From contig CAKOYU010000003.1 in assembly GCA_934130975.1 (NCBI GenBank), forward strand, positions 1 through 64,000: a stretch of DNA of 64,000 nt, given 5' to 3'. Source of the stretch: an uncultured Clostridia bacterium (lineage in GTDB: Bacteria; Bacillota; Clostridia; TANB77; CAG-508). Each line of letters opens with the position of its first letter. Position 1 is the stretch's first letter. The notes under the pieces were generated by a model. The model was not told the origin of the DNA and did no database searches. It saw nothing but the letters and a program-made list of their open reading frames with translations. Positions 35,597 to 45,274 of this stretch are shown in pieces. Position numbers and translations under genes: made by a program.

Positions 35597-35995
35597 TTAT
35601 ACTCTTCTTCTTTTTGGTGGTCTACAACCATTGTGTGGGATTGGTGTTACGTCTTTAATACTGCTTAGTTCAAGACCTGCTGATTGAAGTGCTCTTATTG
35701 CAGCTTCTCTTCCAGCTCCTGGTCCTTTAACATATACTTCTACAGTTTTTAATCCGTGTTCCATTGCTGTTTTAGCTGCAGTTTCAGCAACTTCTCCAGC
35801 AGCAAATGGTGTGCTTTTTCTTGAACCTTTGAATCCTAATCCTCCAGCACTTCCCCATGAAATTGTATTTCCCTTTGTGTCTGTGATTGTAACTATTGTA
35901 TTGTTAAAGCTAGAATGAATATGTGCTTCACCTTTATCGATGTTTTTTCTGTTTCTTCTAGCTACTGGTTTTTTAACTCCATTTTTGTTTGCCAT
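35597..35995 (-). CDS. rpsK: 30S ribosomal protein S11
   Basis: 132 residues. It lies on the 30S platform near the mRNA exit. [15 protein letters not shown] (about 26-40), [13 protein letters not shown] (about 54-66) and [10 protein letters not shown] at the end are signature sequences. Full length, in standard order. Confidence 0.98.
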   Translation of the reverse strand: MANKNGVKKPVARRNRKNIDKGEAHIHSSFNNTIVTITDTKGNTISWGSAGGLGFKGSRKSTPFAAGEVAETAAKTAMEHGLKTVEVYVKGPGAGREAAIRALQSAGLELSSIKDVTPIPHNGCRPPKRRRV

Positions 35996-36064
35996 TTCTT
36001 TATTTTCCCTCCTTAATTAGAGTTTGATGTTTCCATCAACTTTTATATGTTTCGCTTTATATTT

Positions 36065-36433
36065 TTATTTTTTTGATTTGCTTACTAATTTTCTTGGACC
36101 TTTTCTTGTACGAGCATTAGTTTTTGTTCTTTGTCCTCTTACTGGAAGACCTCTTCTATGTCTTAATCCTCTGTAGCATCCAATTTCTGTTAGTCTTTTT
36201 ATATTAAGTGATACTTCTCTTCTTAAGTCACCTTCAACTTTGTATGATTCGTCAATAACTTTTCTTATTGCATTAACTTCATCATCTGTTAAGTCTTTTA
36301 CTCTAGTATCTGGATTTATACCAGCTTTTGCTAATATTTTTTGTGAACTAGATACTCCTATACCATAAATATATGTAAGTCCTATTTCTACTCTTTTTTC
36401 TTTAGGTAAGTCTACTCCTGCTATACGAGCCAT
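36065..36433 (-). CDS. rpsM: 30S ribosomal protein S13
   Basis: 122 residues. A head protein contacting P-site tRNA and L5. [20 protein letters not shown] opens the chain, a helix-two-turn-helix follows, and [20 protein letters not shown] (about 92-111) is diagnostic. The RBS is tttggaggtg. Confidence 0.98.
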   Translation of the reverse strand: MARIAGVDLPKEKRVEIGLTYIYGIGVSSSQKILAKAGINPDTRVKDLTDDEVNAIRKVIDESYKVEGDLRREVSLNIKRLTEIGCYRGLRHRRGLPVRGQRTKTNARTRKGPRKLVSKSKK

Positions 36434-36494
36434 GTTTTTTACACCTCCAAATTTTTCTTCTTTTTTGTTTGAATTTTATTTTAGTGTTGTCCTA

Positions 36495-36618
36495 TTTTTA
36501 CTTAAAGGTGAAATGCACTAGCTCTTGCTAGTCTTTAAGTTTTATTTTGGACATATATATAAACACAAATCTGATATGTAAACTTTTTCAGTCTAACAGC
36601 CGCTACCATATTTGTGTT
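36495..36618 (-). other. Two stem-loops in the rpmJ-rpsM intergenic region
   Basis: On the minus strand a 9-bp stem aacacaaat/atttgtgtt encloses about 40 nt. It is followed by a second structure, acttaaag/ctttaagt, that encloses actagc-aaga-gctagt. They occupy most of the 199 bases between rpmJ and rpsM. They could be a ribosomal-protein leader or an RNA-processing site. Confidence 0.5.
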
Positions 36619-36632
36619 ATAAACTTTTTAGG

Positions 36633-36746
36633 TTACCCTTGTCTTTGTTTGTGTTTAGGGTTTTCACATATAACTCTAATTACACCTTTTCTTTTTATTA
36701 CTTTACATTTGTCACACATTTTCTTTACTGATGGTCTTACTTTCAT
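36633..36746 (-). CDS. rpmJ: 50S ribosomal protein L36
   Basis: 37 residues beginning [20 protein letters not shown] and ending HKQRQG. It has a zinc-ribbon pattern of CxxC, C and H. Normal length, with RBS gggagg upstream. The gene is short but unmistakable, in its usual place between infA and rpsM. Confidence 0.97.
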   Translation of the reverse strand: MKVRPSVKKMCDKCKVIKRKGVIRVICENPKHKQRQG

Positions 36747-36766
36747 TTTATTCCCTCCTTTACTAT

Positions 36767-36848
36767 GGACAAGGGACACATCTTCTTCACCGGTATTCCT
36801 CTAGGGATAAGATATGTCCCTTCCCCGTGTGAGCTGGTGATTACCCTT
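36767..36848. repeat. Intergenic palindromic repeat, copy 3 (infA-rpmJ)
   Basis: agggacacatctt...aagatatgtccct arms with gtattcct/agggat inside and the trailing gtgtgagctggtgattaccc. Close to copy 4. Confidence 0.8.
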
Positions 36849-36890
36849 TTTCCAATTTATATATTATTTGGGTTAATTGATTATTGTCTA

Positions 36891-37109
36891 TTATTTTGCT
36901 CTCCAAGTGATTCTTCCTCTTGTTAAATCATATGGTGATAATTCTACTTTTACTTTATCACCTGGTAGAATTTTGATATAATTCATCCTTAGTTTTCCTG
37001 AAATATGAGCTAATATTTGATGCCCATTTTCAAGTTCTACTTTGAAATTTGTATTTGGTAAAGTTTCTACTACTGTACCTTCTACTTCTATTACATCCTC
37101 TTTTGCCAA
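36891..37109 (-). CDS. infA: Translation initiation factor IF-1
   Basis: 72 residues, a single OB fold that occupies the ribosomal A site during initiation. [20 protein letters not shown] and [11 protein letters not shown] are canonical. It starts at TTG (37107-37109) with aaggagg 8-9 bases upstream. Confidence 0.97.
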   Translation of the reverse strand: MAKEDVIEVEGTVVETLPNTNFKVELENGHQILAHISGKLRMNYIKILPGDKVKVELSPYDLTRGRITWRAK

Positions 37110-37224
37110 GTCCTTTTACCTCCTTTTTAAAGAGTTATATTTATATAGAAAATTTGTATTTTTAAGCATAAATTTTCCATAATATTCTATTTTTTAGTAT
37201 TAACTCATACATTATATAATATTT

Positions 37225-37995
37225 TTATAGTATTGTCAATAGTTCCGGCTCATTTTCTGTAATTAAAATTGTATTTTCATAATGTGCTGCTAAGCTTCCA
37301 TCTTGTGTTACAATTGTCCATCCATCTTCTAGTTCCCAAATGTCTGGTTTTCCTTGTATTACCATTGGTTCTATCGCTAGAGTCATGCCTGGTTCAAGTC
37401 TTATTCCTCTTCCTGCTTTTCCATAGTTTGGAATTTCAGGCTCCTCATGCATATCTTTTCCAATTCCATGTCCTTCAAATTCTCTTACAACAGAATATCC
37501 TTGTGATTTTACGTATTCACCTATTGCGTGTGATACATCCCCTATTCTATTTCCTTTTTTTGCATATTTTATTCCTTCAAAAAATGCTTGTTTTGTTACT
37601 TCTACTAATCTTTTCGCTTCTTCTGATACATTTCCTACTAAAAATGTCCTTGCAGCATCTCCATTATATCCATTCTTTAATGCTACTAAGTCAACACTTA
37701 CTATGTCCCCATCTTTTATTACTCTCTTTTTTGATGGAACTCCATGTATTACTTCATCGTTTATTGATATACATGTTGCAGCAGGATAAGGAGGTACTCC
37801 TCTTATCCCTGGATCATATCCTTTTTCTGCTGAAACTGCACCATATTTTTTCATTGTTTCTTCTGCAATTCTATCTATATCAGCTGTTGTCATTCCTGGT
37901 TTTATTGCTTCTTCTATTGCTTTATGTGTTAGCGCTGTTACACGTCCTGCTTCTCTCATTAGTTCAATTTCTCTTTTTGATTTTATTGTAACCAT
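37225..37995 (-). CDS. map: Methionine aminopeptidase, type I
   Basis: 256 residues. It removes N-terminal methionine. The five metal ligands are recognisable: D in SVDLVALKNGYNGDAAR (two aspartates, about 100-112), H in GHGIGKDMHEEP (about 174), E in EIPNYG and MTLAIEP (about 207), and E in YENTILIT (about 241). It has no N-terminal SEC-C or zinc extension. It lies between adk and infA as in many Bacillota. Confidence 0.97.
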   Translation of the reverse strand: MVTIKSKREIELMREAGRVTALTHKAIEEAIKPGMTTADIDRIAEETMKKYGAVSAEKGYDPGIRGVPPYPAATCISINDEVIHGVPSKKRVIKDGDIVSVDLVALKNGYNGDAARTFLVGNVSEEAKRLVEVTKQAFFEGIKYAKKGNRIGDVSHAIGEYVKSQGYSVVREFEGHGIGKDMHEEPEIPNYGKAGRGIRLEPGMTLAIEPMVIQGKPDIWELEDGWTIVTQDGSLAAHYENTILITENEPELLTIL

Positions 37996-38027
37996 TTGCT
38001 ACGCTTCCTTTCTAATTTTAACAAAAC

Positions 38028-38693
38028 TTATTTTTTTATTTCTTTTATAATATCTTCTGCTGCATCTTTTCCCATGTGGTTTGCTGCTATACTTACTGTT
38101 TCTGTTCTTAAAACGCCTTTAGCTTTATAATATTCTACTAATGGACTTGTTTTTTCTTCATATATTTCTAATCTTCTTTTTATTGCTTCTGGATCAGAAT
38201 CATCTGCTCTTTGTTTTAAAGGAGCACCACATTTATCACAAATTCCTTCTACTTTTGGTGGGTGTAATTTTGTGTTATATGTTGCTTTACATTCTTGATT
38301 TGTGCATACCCTTCTTGTTAACATTCTGTCTATTAATTCTTCTTTTGGTGTAACTAAATTTACAACTAAATCTATTTTTTCTCCTTTAGATTCTAATATT
38401 TTGTCTAATTTTTCAGCTTGTTCTATAGTTCTTGGAAATCCATCTAATATTGCACCGTTTTTTGCATCTTCCCATGTTAATCTATCTTCTACCATTGGCA
38501 CTGTAATTTCATCTGGAACTAGATTTCCTTTTGATATATATTTATCAGCTTCTACTCCTAATGGTGTTTTCTCACTTATATTTTTTCTGAATATGTCTCC
38601 TGTTGATATTTGTGGCAATCCTATTTGCTCACTTATTATTCCGGCAACAGTTCCTTTTCCTGTTCCTTGAGCACCTAACATAATAATATTCAT
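38028..38693 (-). CDS. adk: Adenylate kinase
   Basis: 221 residues. It interconverts 2 ADP with ATP plus AMP. P-loop GAQGTGKGT (about 7-15), FPRT (AMP binding), and DRMLTRRVC. The long LID domain has a zinc-type four-cysteine pattern (CTNQECKATYN, CDKCG). First gene of a transcription unit that continues through map, infA and the alpha genes. Confidence 0.97.
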   Translation of the reverse strand: MNIIMLGAQGTGKGTVAGIISEQIGLPQISTGDIFRKNISEKTPLGVEADKYISKGNLVPDEITVPMVEDRLTWEDAKNGAILDGFPRTIEQAEKLDKILESKGEKIDLVVNLVTPKEELIDRMLTRRVCTNQECKATYNTKLHPPKVEGICDKCGAPLKQRADDSDPEAIKRRLEIYEEKTSPLVEYYKAKGVLRTETVSIAANHMGKDAAEDIIKEIKK

Positions 38694-38717
38694 TGATTTT
38701 TCTTCCTTTCTCTTTTC

Positions 38718-38749
38718 GAAAAAATAGTTGCCCCTAAATATTTAGAGGC
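38718..38749 (-). terminator. Terminator-like hairpin in the adk leader (possible attenuator)
   Basis: Minus-strand stem gcctctaaa/tttaggggc followed by aactattttttc, between the adk promoter and RBS. Confidence 0.55.
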
Positions 38750-38773
38750 TTTCTTTCGTAATTTTGCAATTCT

Positions 38774-38802
38774 ATTTTAGCCTATTTTCCTTAGTTTGTC
38801 AA
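38774..38802 (-). promoter_or_regulatory. adk-map-infA-alpha promoter
   Basis: TTGACA (38797-38802), 17-nt spacer, TAAAAT (38774-38779), between the secY terminator and adk. Confidence 0.75.
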
Positions 38803-38807
38803 TTATT

Positions 38808-38841
38808 TTCAAAAAAAATACACTTATCTTTTGATAAGCGC
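38808..38841 (-). terminator. Terminator after secY
   Basis: Minus-strand stem cgcttatc/gataagtg with an AAAA loop, followed by gtatttttttt, 11 bases after the secY stop. It separates the spc part from the adk-alpha part. Confidence 0.88.
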
Positions 38842-38851
38842 ATTTTTTCTT

Positions 38852-40168
38852 TTATTCTAAAAATCCTTTATAATGTCTCATTACTAATTGAGATTCTAAT
38901 TGTTGTACTGTTTCTAGAGCAACACCTACAACGATTAATATTGAAGTTCCACCAAATGAAACATTCAAACTTGTAAATCTTAATAACATTGGTACTATAG
39001 CGATTATTGCTAAAAATAATCCACCAAAAACTGTTAACTTTGTTATTATAGATGATAAGTATTCTGTTGTTGGCTTTCCAGCTCTAATTCCTGGGATAAA
39101 TCCACCATTTTTCTTTATATTATTAGATACTTCTGCTGGATTAAATGTTGCATAAGTATAGAAAAATGTAAATGCAACTATTAATAATAAGTACACAATT
39201 GCATTTGCTAATGAATATCCCCATCCTACACTTGAAGATGATGTTGCTATAGAGAATTTATACACTCCTGACCAGAATCCTGATAAATTTTCTACATCAG
39301 CAAACATAGATATTATCATTGCTGGGAATGTCATGAATGATGATGCAAAGATTACTGGCATTACTCCTGCCATAGCAAGTTTTAATGGAATAAATGTGCT
39401 TTGTGCTCCAACCATTTTTCTTCCTACAACTTTTTTAGAATATTGTACTGGAACTCTTCTTTCAGCTTGTTGTACAAATACAACTCCTGATACTAAAATT
39501 ATTGCTCCAATTATAATTCCTATTGCTGTAATTAATCCAATTGTACTAAATCCTGATGATGTTACAATTAAATTCCAAATAGTTGTTACTGCACCTGGTA
39601 ATCCTGATATAATTCCTATGAATATTATCATTGATATACCATTTCCAATTCCTTTACTTGTAATTTGCTCTCCAAGCCACATTAGTAAAGATGTTCCTGC
39701 TACTAATGAAGAAACTACTAATATTCCTGTTAACCATCCTTCATTAATGAATATTCCTGCTTTTCTGTATGATAGGTAAATTCCTATTGCTTCTACTAGG
39801 GCTAAGATTATTGTTATAATCTTAGTCCATCTATTCATTATTTTTCTTCCTTCTTCTCCACCTTCTTTAGAGATTCTCTCTAATGATGGAATAATCATTG
39901 TTAGTAATTGAACAACAATTGATGCTGTTATATAAGGACTTACTGACATTGCAAATACTGAAAATCTTGAGAATGCTCCTCCTGAAATTATATCTATAAA
40001 TCCTGCAATGCCATTACTTGAACTCATAGAATCATTTAATGTTATCATGTTTACACCTGGAACTGTTATATAGCATCCCAATCTAAACAACACGATAAGT
40101 ATTAATGTATATAATAATCTTTTTCTTACATCTGGTGTTTTTAAAGCGTTTTTTATCGTTTTAAACAA
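38852..40168 (-). CDS. secY: Preprotein translocase subunit SecY
   Basis: 438 residues with ten hydrophobic helices, forming the protein-conducting channel. The early cytosolic KRLLYTLILIVLFRLGCYITVPG, the first periplasmic FSRFSVFAMSVSPYITASI and the loop ISKEGGEEGRKIMNRWTK are diagnostic. Start is TTG (40166-40168) behind gaggtgat, 1 base from the rplO stop. Last gene of the spc segment. Confidence 0.97.
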   Translation of the reverse strand: MFKTIKNALKTPDVRKRLLYTLILIVLFRLGCYITVPGVNMITLNDSMSSSNGIAGFIDIISGGAFSRFSVFAMSVSPYITASIVVQLLTMIIPSLERISKEGGEEGRKIMNRWTKIITIILALVEAIGIYLSYRKAGIFINEGWLTGILVVSSLVAGTSLLMWLGEQITSKGIGNGISMIIFIGIISGLPGAVTTIWNLIVTSSGFSTIGLITAIGIIIGAIILVSGVVFVQQAERRVPVQYSKKVVGRKMVGAQSTFIPLKLAMAGVMPVIFASSFMTFPAMIISMFADVENLSGFWSGVYKFSIATSSSSVGWGYSLANAIVYLLLIVAFTFFYTYATFNPAEVSNNIKKNGGFIPGIRAGKPTTEYLSSIITKLTVFGGLFLAIIAIVPMLLRFTSLNVSFGGTSILIVVGVALETVQQLESQLVMRHYKGFLE

Positions 40169-40603
40169 CTAAATCACCTCTGCCTTTCCGCCTAGGGCTT
40201 CGATTTTTTCCTTAGCAGTTGCAGTAAATTTTGTAGCTTTAACATTTACTTTTTTCTCTAAAGTTCCTGTTGCTAATACTACTATTCCGTCATTTATTTT
40301 TCCGATTATTCCTTCTTCTACTAAGCTTTCTGCTGTTACATCTGTTGCTTTTGATTTGTTTAGCATTGTTAATGTTACTTCTGTATAGTTCTTAGAGTTT
40401 CTATTTGTGAATCCTCTTTTTGGTAATCTTCTATATAATGGTGTTTGACCTCCTTCGAAGCCTCTTCTTACTCCACCACCACTTCTTGCTTTTTGTCCTT
40501 TATGTCCTCTTCCTGCTGTTTTTCCATTTCCAGAACCTATACCACGTCCAAGTCTTTTTCTGCTTTTCTTTTCTACAGATGGTTTTAATTCTCCTAATTT
40601 CAT
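40169..40603 (-). CDS. rplO: 50S ribosomal protein L15
   Basis: 144 residues. Gly/Arg-rich N-terminus [20 protein letters not shown] (about 17-36) and [15 protein letters not shown] (about 51-65). Late 50S assembly protein. It follows rpsE directly, with only about 35 bases and no rpmD between. Confidence 0.98.
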   Translation of the reverse strand: MKLGELKPSVEKKSRKRLGRGIGSGNGKTAGRGHKGQKARSGGGVRRGFEGGQTPLYRRLPKRGFTNRNSKNYTEVTLTMLNKSKATDVTAESLVEEGIIGKINDGIVVLATGTLEKKVNVKATKFTATAKEKIEALGGKAEVI

Positions 40604-40638
40604 TTTTGCACCTCCTTATTTTTAATTAACCTTTAGTT

Positions 40639-41130
40639 TTACATTATATCTTCAACTTTTTTGTTTCTCTTTTTTGCTACTTGTTCAATTGTTTGCATAC
40701 TTTTTAAACCTTCAATAGTTGCATATACAACGTTTCTTGGATTGTTTGTTCCAATAACTTTTGTACGTACATCTTTGTATCCTGCTAATTCTAATACTGG
40801 TCTTACACTTCCTCCAGTGATAAGTCCTGTACCAACAGCAGCTGGTTTTAGCATAACTTTTGCACTACCGAATTTTCCAACAAATTCATGAGGTACTGTT
40901 GTTCCAACAATTGGAACTTCTACTAAATTCTTTTTAGCTTCTTGAATAGCTTTTTTAATTGCATCTGGTACTTCTGCAGCTTTACCATTTCCAATTCCTA
41001 CATGTCCTGCTCCGTCTCCTACAACTACAACAGCACTGAATCTAAATGTTCTACCACCTTTTACTACTTTTGCAACTCTATTAATAGCTACTACTTTTTC
41101 TTTTAATTCTGGCATTTTATTTTCTTCCAT
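40639..41130 (-). CDS. rpsE: 30S ribosomal protein S5
   Basis: 163 residues. It affects decoding accuracy. Signature [20 protein letters not shown] (about 31-50) and [23 protein letters not shown] aaggagg lies inside the end of rplR, 12 bases from the ATG, and the genes share base 41130. Confidence 0.98.
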   Translation of the reverse strand: MEENKMPELKEKVVAINRVAKVVKGGRTFRFSAVVVVGDGAGHVGIGNGKAAEVPDAIKKAIQEAKKNLVEVPIVGTTVPHEFVGKFGSAKVMLKPAAVGTGLITGGSVRPVLELAGYKDVRTKVIGTNNPRNVVYATIEGLKSMQTIEQVAKKRNKKVEDIM

Positions 41131-41489
41131 TAGAATTCTAAGCCTCCTTCTCTTGCGGCTTCAGCTAATTCTTTTACTACACCATGGTATATATATCCAC
41201 TACGATCATATACAACAGTTTTGATTTTTTTAGCTTCTGCTCTTTTTGCGATTAAAGCTCCAACTTCTTTAGCTGCTGCTATATTAGATTTTTTAGTTTT
41301 TATTTCTTTATCTAATGTTGAAGCAGATACTAATGTATTTCCTGCAACATCATCAATGATTTGTGCATATAAATTTGTGTTACTTCTGTATACACATAAT
41401 CTTGGTCTTTCTGCTGTTCCAGATACTTTAGTTCTAACTCTAGCATGTCTTCTATTTCTTCCTAGTTTTCTATCTGTTTTACTAACCAT
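41130..41489 (-). CDS. rplR: 50S ribosomal protein L18
   Basis: 119 residues. 5S rRNA binder. [20 protein letters not shown] (about 14-33) and [20 protein letters not shown] near the end. Normal length and order. Confidence 0.98.
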   Translation of the reverse strand: MVSKTDRKLGRNRRHARVRTKVSGTAERPRLCVYRSNTNLYAQIIDDVAGNTLVSASTLDKEIKTKKSNIAAAKEVGALIAKRAEAKKIKTVVYDRSGYIYHGVVKELAEAAREGGLEF

Positions 41490-41601
41490 TTTAAACTCCT
41501 TTCTTAATTTCTATCAAATTTATATTGTACATCTTTAGTAGATAATCATCAATTTTAATTATGCTGCTAATAATGTGCAAAATGATAAATTTAATAAAAA
41601 T

Positions 41602-42138
41602 TTATTTTCCAGTTTTACCTTCTTTACGTCTAATAACTTCTTCAGCATATTTGATTCCTTTACCTCTATATACTTCTGGTGGTCTCTTTGTTCTGATATT
41701 AGCTGCTGTTTGACCAACTAATTCTTTATTGATACCTTTTACGATTATTGTATTTGGGTTTGGAACATCAAATGTTATTCCTTCTGGTGCATCAAAAATT
41801 ACTGGGTGAGAATATCCTAATGTTAAGTTTAGGTTATTTCCTTGTTTTTGAACTCTATAACCTACACCATTTATTTGTAATTCTCTTGTGAATTCTTTTT
41901 CTACACCTTCTATCATATTACTAATTAAAGTTCTTGTTAAACCATGTAAACTTCTGTTTTTTGCTTCATCATTTGGTCTTGTAACTTTAATTGTATTATC
42001 TTCCATTGTTACAGAAATATTTTTATGTATTTCTCTTTCTAATGTACCTTTAGGTCCTTTTACAGTAATGTGTTGTCCGTCTATTTTTACTTCTACTCCT
42101 GCTGGTACTGCGATAGGTTTGTTTCCTATTCTTGACAT
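41602..42138 (-). CDS. rplF: 50S ribosomal protein L6
   Basis: 178 residues, two L6 folds. [16 protein letters not shown] at the start and [13 protein letters not shown] (about 153-165) are family signatures. A 112-base gap to rplR on its downstream side shows nothing recognisable. Confidence 0.98.
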   Translation of the reverse strand: MSRIGNKPIAVPAGVEVKIDGQHITVKGPKGTLEREIHKNISVTMEDNTIKVTRPNDEAKNRSLHGLTRTLISNMIEGVEKEFTRELQINGVGYRVQKQGNNLNLTLGYSHPVIFDAPEGITFDVPNPNTIIVKGINKELVGQTAANIRTKRPPEVYRGKGIKYAEEVIRRKEGKTGK

Positions 42139-42227
42139 TGTATTTTCCTCCTTTTTTTGTAGGGCGTTCGCCTAACGTTTATTTGCATTGGCATTTTCGC
42201 ATTTAGGTTGATTTTTCCCTTTTCTAT

Positions 42228-42310
42228 TGACAGGGGACACATCTTCTTAACAGGTATTCCTTTAGGGATAAGATATGTCCCCTACCCGTGTAAGCTGGTG
42301 ATTACCCTTT
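42228..42310. repeat. Intergenic palindromic repeat, copy 4 (rpsH-rplF)
   Basis: Outer arms ggggacacatctt (42233-42245) and aagatatgtcccc (42270-42282), one mismatch in 13. Inner tattcc/gggata, and a trailing gtgtaagctggtgattaccc. Confidence 0.85.
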
Positions 42311-42333
42311 AATCAACTTTCACATATATTTTA

Positions 42334-42732
42334 TTACCATATGTAAGCTAATACTTCTCCACCAATTCCTGCTTCTCTAGCTTCTTTGTCTGTTTTTAAT
42401 CCTTTTGATGTAGAAATGATAGCTATACCTAAACCATTAAGTACTTTTGGTAATTCTTCTTTACCAGCATATACTCTTAGTCCTGGTTTACTTATTCTTT
42501 TTATTCCATCGATAACTCTTGTTCCTTTTTCATCATATTTTAATGTTATTCTGATGATTCCTTGAGTTTCGTCATTTATTAATTCAAATGATTTGATATA
42601 TCCTTCTTTAAATAAAATTTCAGCTATTGCTGTTTTCATTTTAGATGCTGGAATATCAACTGTTTTGTGCTTAGCACTGTTAGCATTTCTTATTCTTGTT
42701 AACATGTCTGCTATTGGATCTGTAATGTTCAA
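42334..42732 (-). CDS. rpsH: 30S ribosomal protein S8
   Basis: 132 residues. A 16S central-domain binder. [20 protein letters not shown] opens the chain and [21 protein letters not shown] ends it. Start is TTG at 42730-42732, 4-5 bases after aaggagggaaag with the normal S8 opening. An upstream in-frame start at 42774 would overlap rpsZ and add 14 residues unlike the family. Confidence 0.96.
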   Translation of the reverse strand: MNITDPIADMLTRIRNANSAKHKTVDIPASKMKTAIAEILFKEGYIKSFELINDETQGIIRITLKYDEKGTRVIDGIKRISKPGLRVYAGKEELPKVLNGLGIAIISTSKGLKTDKEAREAGIGGEVLAYIW

Positions 42733-42767
42733 TTTACTTTCCCTCCTTTTTAGTTTTGTTTTATATA

Positions 42768-42953
42768 TTACCAACTTGCTTTTTTTACACCTGGAATTTC
42801 ACCTTTGTGTGCTAATTCTCTGAAACATACACGGCAAATTCCATATTTTCTTATATAAGCATGTGGTCTTCCACAAATTCTGCATCTATTATATTCTCTT
42901 GTTGCATATTTTTGTGGTCTAGATTGTTTAACTTTCAATGATTTTTTAGCCAT
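42768..42953 (-). CDS. rpsZ: 30S ribosomal protein S14, zinc type
   Basis: 61 residues, the short C+ form with CRICGRP (about 24-30) and CRVCFRE (about 40-46) binding zinc. It sits between rplE and rpsH. Confidence 0.97.
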   Translation of the reverse strand: MAKKSLKVKQSRPQKYATREYNRCRICGRPHAYIRKYGICRVCFRELAHKGEIPGVKKASW

Positions 42954-42975
42954 TGTTATTTACTCCTCCTTAAAA

Positions 42976-43515
42976 TTATGCTTTGAAAGGCATTCCTAAT
43001 AATGTTAATAGTTCCTTTGCCTCTTCGTCTGTTTCAGCAGTTGTTACGAATATAATATCCATACCTCTTAATTTATCAATTTTATCATATTCAATTTCTG
43101 GGAATATTAATTGTTCTTTAATACCCATAGAGTAGTTTCCTCTTCCATCAAAAGAATCAGCAGAAACACCTCTAAAATCTCTAACTCTTGGAAGTGCTAC
43201 ATTGAATAATTTGTATGCAAAATCATACATTTTATCTGATCTTAATGTTACTTTACATCCAACATTAGCTCCTTCTCTTAACTTAAATGCAGCAATTGAT
43301 TTTTTTGCTTTTGTAATCATAGGTTTTTGACCTGTGATTTGTGTTAAATCATTTATTGCATTTTCTAATGATTTAGGATTTTCTTTTGTATCTCCTAAAC
43401 CGATATTTATAACTATTTTATCAAGCTTTGGAACTTGCATAATAGATTTATATTGAAATTTTTTCATTAAAGCTGGTACAACTTCTTTTTCATATTGTTC
43501 TCTAAGTTTTTCCAT
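42976..43515 (-). CDS. rplE: 50S ribosomal protein L5
   Basis: 179 residues. It binds 5S rRNA and contacts S13. [17 protein letters not shown] (about 37-53), [21 protein letters not shown] and [18 protein letters not shown] are diagnostic. Complete. Confidence 0.98.
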   Translation of the reverse strand: MEKLREQYEKEVVPALMKKFQYKSIMQVPKLDKIVINIGLGDTKENPKSLENAINDLTQITGQKPMITKAKKSIAAFKLREGANVGCKVTLRSDKMYDFAYKLFNVALPRVRDFRGVSADSFDGRGNYSMGIKEQLIFPEIEYDKIDKLRGMDIIFVTTAETDEEAKELLTLLGMPFKA

Positions 43516-43536
43516 TTTATTTGTTTCCTCCTTTCA

Positions 43537-43845
43537 CTATTTGATTATAGCTCCACATTTTTTACAAATACGAACTTTTTTTCCATCTTCTACTTTATAT
43601 TCAATTCTTGTAGCTTTTCCGCATTTTGGACATACTACATTAACTTTTGAACTATTGATAGCACATTCAACTGGGATTATTCCACCCTCTTCACCTTGTT
43701 TTCTAGGTTTGATGTGTTTTTTTCTTACATTTACACCTTTTACAACTACTTTTGAGTCTTTAGGCATAACTTCTAATACTTCTCCTTTTTTATCTTTATC
43801 ATTTCCAGATAAAACTAGGACTGTATCTCCTTTTTTTATTCTCAT
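43537..43845 (-). CDS. rplX: 50S ribosomal protein L24
   Basis: 102 residues with a KOW motif at the start (IKKGDTVLVLSGNDKDKKGEV). It initiates 50S assembly. The C-terminal CPKCGKATR and CKKCGAI give a four-cysteine zinc-ribbon pattern, found in some L24 proteins. Confidence 0.98.
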   Translation of the reverse strand: MRIKKGDTVLVLSGNDKDKKGEVLEVMPKDSKVVVKGVNVRKKHIKPRKQGEEGGIIPVECAINSSKVNVVCPKCGKATRIEYKVEDGKKVRICKKCGAIIK

Positions 43846-43873
43846 TGAGTTTAACCTCCTTCTTCAATAATAA

Positions 43874-44242
43874 TTATAGAACCTCAGGTGCTAATGATAA
43901 TATTTTCATATAATCCTTTTCTCTTAATTCTCTTGCAACTGGGCCAAATATACGTGTTCCTCTTGGTGTTTTGTCATCTTTTATTAATACTGCTGCATTT
44001 TCATCAAATTTAACATAAGAACCATCTGGTCTTCTTAAACCTTTTTTGCTTCTTACTATAACAGCTTTAACTACATCACCTTTTTTAACAACTCCACCTG
44101 GTGTTGCTGTTTTAACAGAGGCAACTATAACATCACCGATGTTGGCTGTTTTCATATAAGATCCACCCATACATCTGATACACATAATTTCTTTTGCACC
44201 TGTATTATCAGCAACTTTTAATATTGTTTGTTGTTGTATCAT
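43874..44242 (-). CDS. rplN: 50S ribosomal protein L14
   Basis: 122 residues. [20 protein letters not shown] opens it and [20 protein letters not shown] is the family signature. Forms intersubunit bridges. Confidence 0.98.
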   Translation of the reverse strand: MIQQQTILKVADNTGAKEIMCIRCMGGSYMKTANIGDVIVASVKTATPGGVVKKGDVVKAVIVRSKKGLRRPDGSYVKFDENAAVLIKDDKTPRGTRIFGPVARELREKDYMKILSLAPEVL

Positions 44243-44245
44243 GAT

Positions 44246-44506
44246 TTATTTTCCTCCTTTTTCAAGAATCTCAACTACTCTCCATCTCTTATCTTTAGAA
44301 AGTGGTCTTGTTTCCATTACTTTTACTTTATCTCCTATTTCACATTTATTTTCTTCATCATGTGCTTTTAGTTTGTATGTTCTTTTTACTGTTTTTCCAT
44401 ACATTTTATGGCTTACACTTGTTTCTACTGAAACAACTACTGTTTTATCCATTTTGTCAGATGTAACAGTTCCTACCATAACTTTACGAAGATTTCTTTC
44501 TTCCAT
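44246..44506 (-). CDS. rpsQ: 30S ribosomal protein S17
   Basis: 86 residues, OB fold. [20 protein letters not shown] and [20 protein letters not shown] are typical. RBS aaggaggtat. Confidence 0.98.
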   Translation of the reverse strand: MEERNLRKVMVGTVTSDKMDKTVVVSVETSVSHKMYGKTVKRTYKLKAHDEENKCEIGDKVKVMETRPLSKDKRWRVVEILEKGGK

Positions 44507-44528
44507 AGGTTTTATACCTCCTTCTTAT

Positions 44529-44608
44529 TGGACAAGGGACACATCTTCTTCATAGGTATTTCTTTTGGGACAAGATATGTCCCTTACCCGTATGAATTAA
44601 TGATTACC
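44529..44608. repeat. Intergenic palindromic repeat, copy 5 (rpmC-rpsQ)
   Basis: agggacacatctt...aagatatgtccct arms with the same inner and trailing parts as copies 1, 3 and 4, same orientation. Confidence 0.8.
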
Positions 44609-44637
44609 TTCTCTTAAATTTGTGTCTATTTTTATAA

Positions 44638-44841
44638 TTAAGCCTTTGCTTCTGCTATTTTTCTTTCTGTTAATACAGTATTTATTTTAGCTATATCTTT
44701 TTTAACCTCTTTAATTTTCATTGGGTTATCTAATCCGTTAGTAGCTAAACTAAATTTTAATTTAAATAATTCTGTTTTTAGTTCACCTAATTCTTTTTCT
44801 AATTCTGGTGAAGACATTTCTCTAATCTTATTTATCTTCAT
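44638..44841 (-). CDS. rpmC: 50S ribosomal protein L29
   Basis: 67 residues, two-helix protein near the exit tunnel. [22 protein letters not shown] is the usual body. The ATG at 44839-44841 is placed 9 bases after aaggtggg. A GTG three codons earlier also fits the frame. It overlaps the end of rplP by 14 bases. Confidence 0.94.
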   Translation of the reverse strand: MKINKIREMSSPELEKELGELKTELFKLKFSLATNGLDNPMKIKEVKKDIAKINTVLTERKIAEAKA

Positions 44842-45274
44842 CACTATCACCCACCTTGCTTACATTTTCTTTTGCTACAAATTTACATTTGATTGGTAAT
44901 TTATTCATAGCTAATCTCAAGGCTTCTCTAGCTGTTGCTTCTGGTACTCCTGCTATTTCAAACATAACTCTACCTGGTTTTACAGCTGCTACCCAATATT
45001 CAACATTACCTTTACCTTTACCACCACGAGTTCCGGCTGGTTTTTGTGTTATTGGTTTGTCTGGAAATATCTTAATCCAAACTTTTCCACCTCTTTTTGT
45101 GTAACGTGTTGCTGCAATACGTGCTGCTTCAATTTGGTTTCCTCTAATTAAACCTGCTTCTACAGCTTGTATTCCATATTCTCCATCTGTTACTTTATTT
45201 CCTCTTGTTGCTTTTCCTCTATTTCTACCTTTTTGCATTTTTCTATATTTTGTTTTTTTAGGCATTAATGGCAT
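44828..45274 (-). CDS. rplP: 50S ribosomal protein L16
   Basis: 148 residues. Binds near the A-site tRNA elbow. [41 protein letters not shown] and [18 protein letters not shown] core are present. The ATG overlaps the rpsC stop (TAATG). Confidence 0.97.
   Translation of the reverse strand: MPLMPKKTKYRKMQKGRNRGKATRGNKVTDGEYGIQAVEAGLIRGNQIEAARIAATRYTKRGGKVWIKIFPDKPITQKPAGTRGGKGKGNVEYWVAAVKPGRVMFEIAGVPEATAREALRLAMNKLPIKCKFVAKENVSKVGDSDEDK

Noticed and set aside
37269..37991. A 240-codon plus-strand frame opposite map
   Set aside because: Leucine/histidine-rich shadow of methionine aminopeptidase.
42733..42774. N-terminal extension of S8 overlapping S14
   Set aside because: The TTG at 42732 has a strong RBS and the normal S8 opening; the extension has neither.
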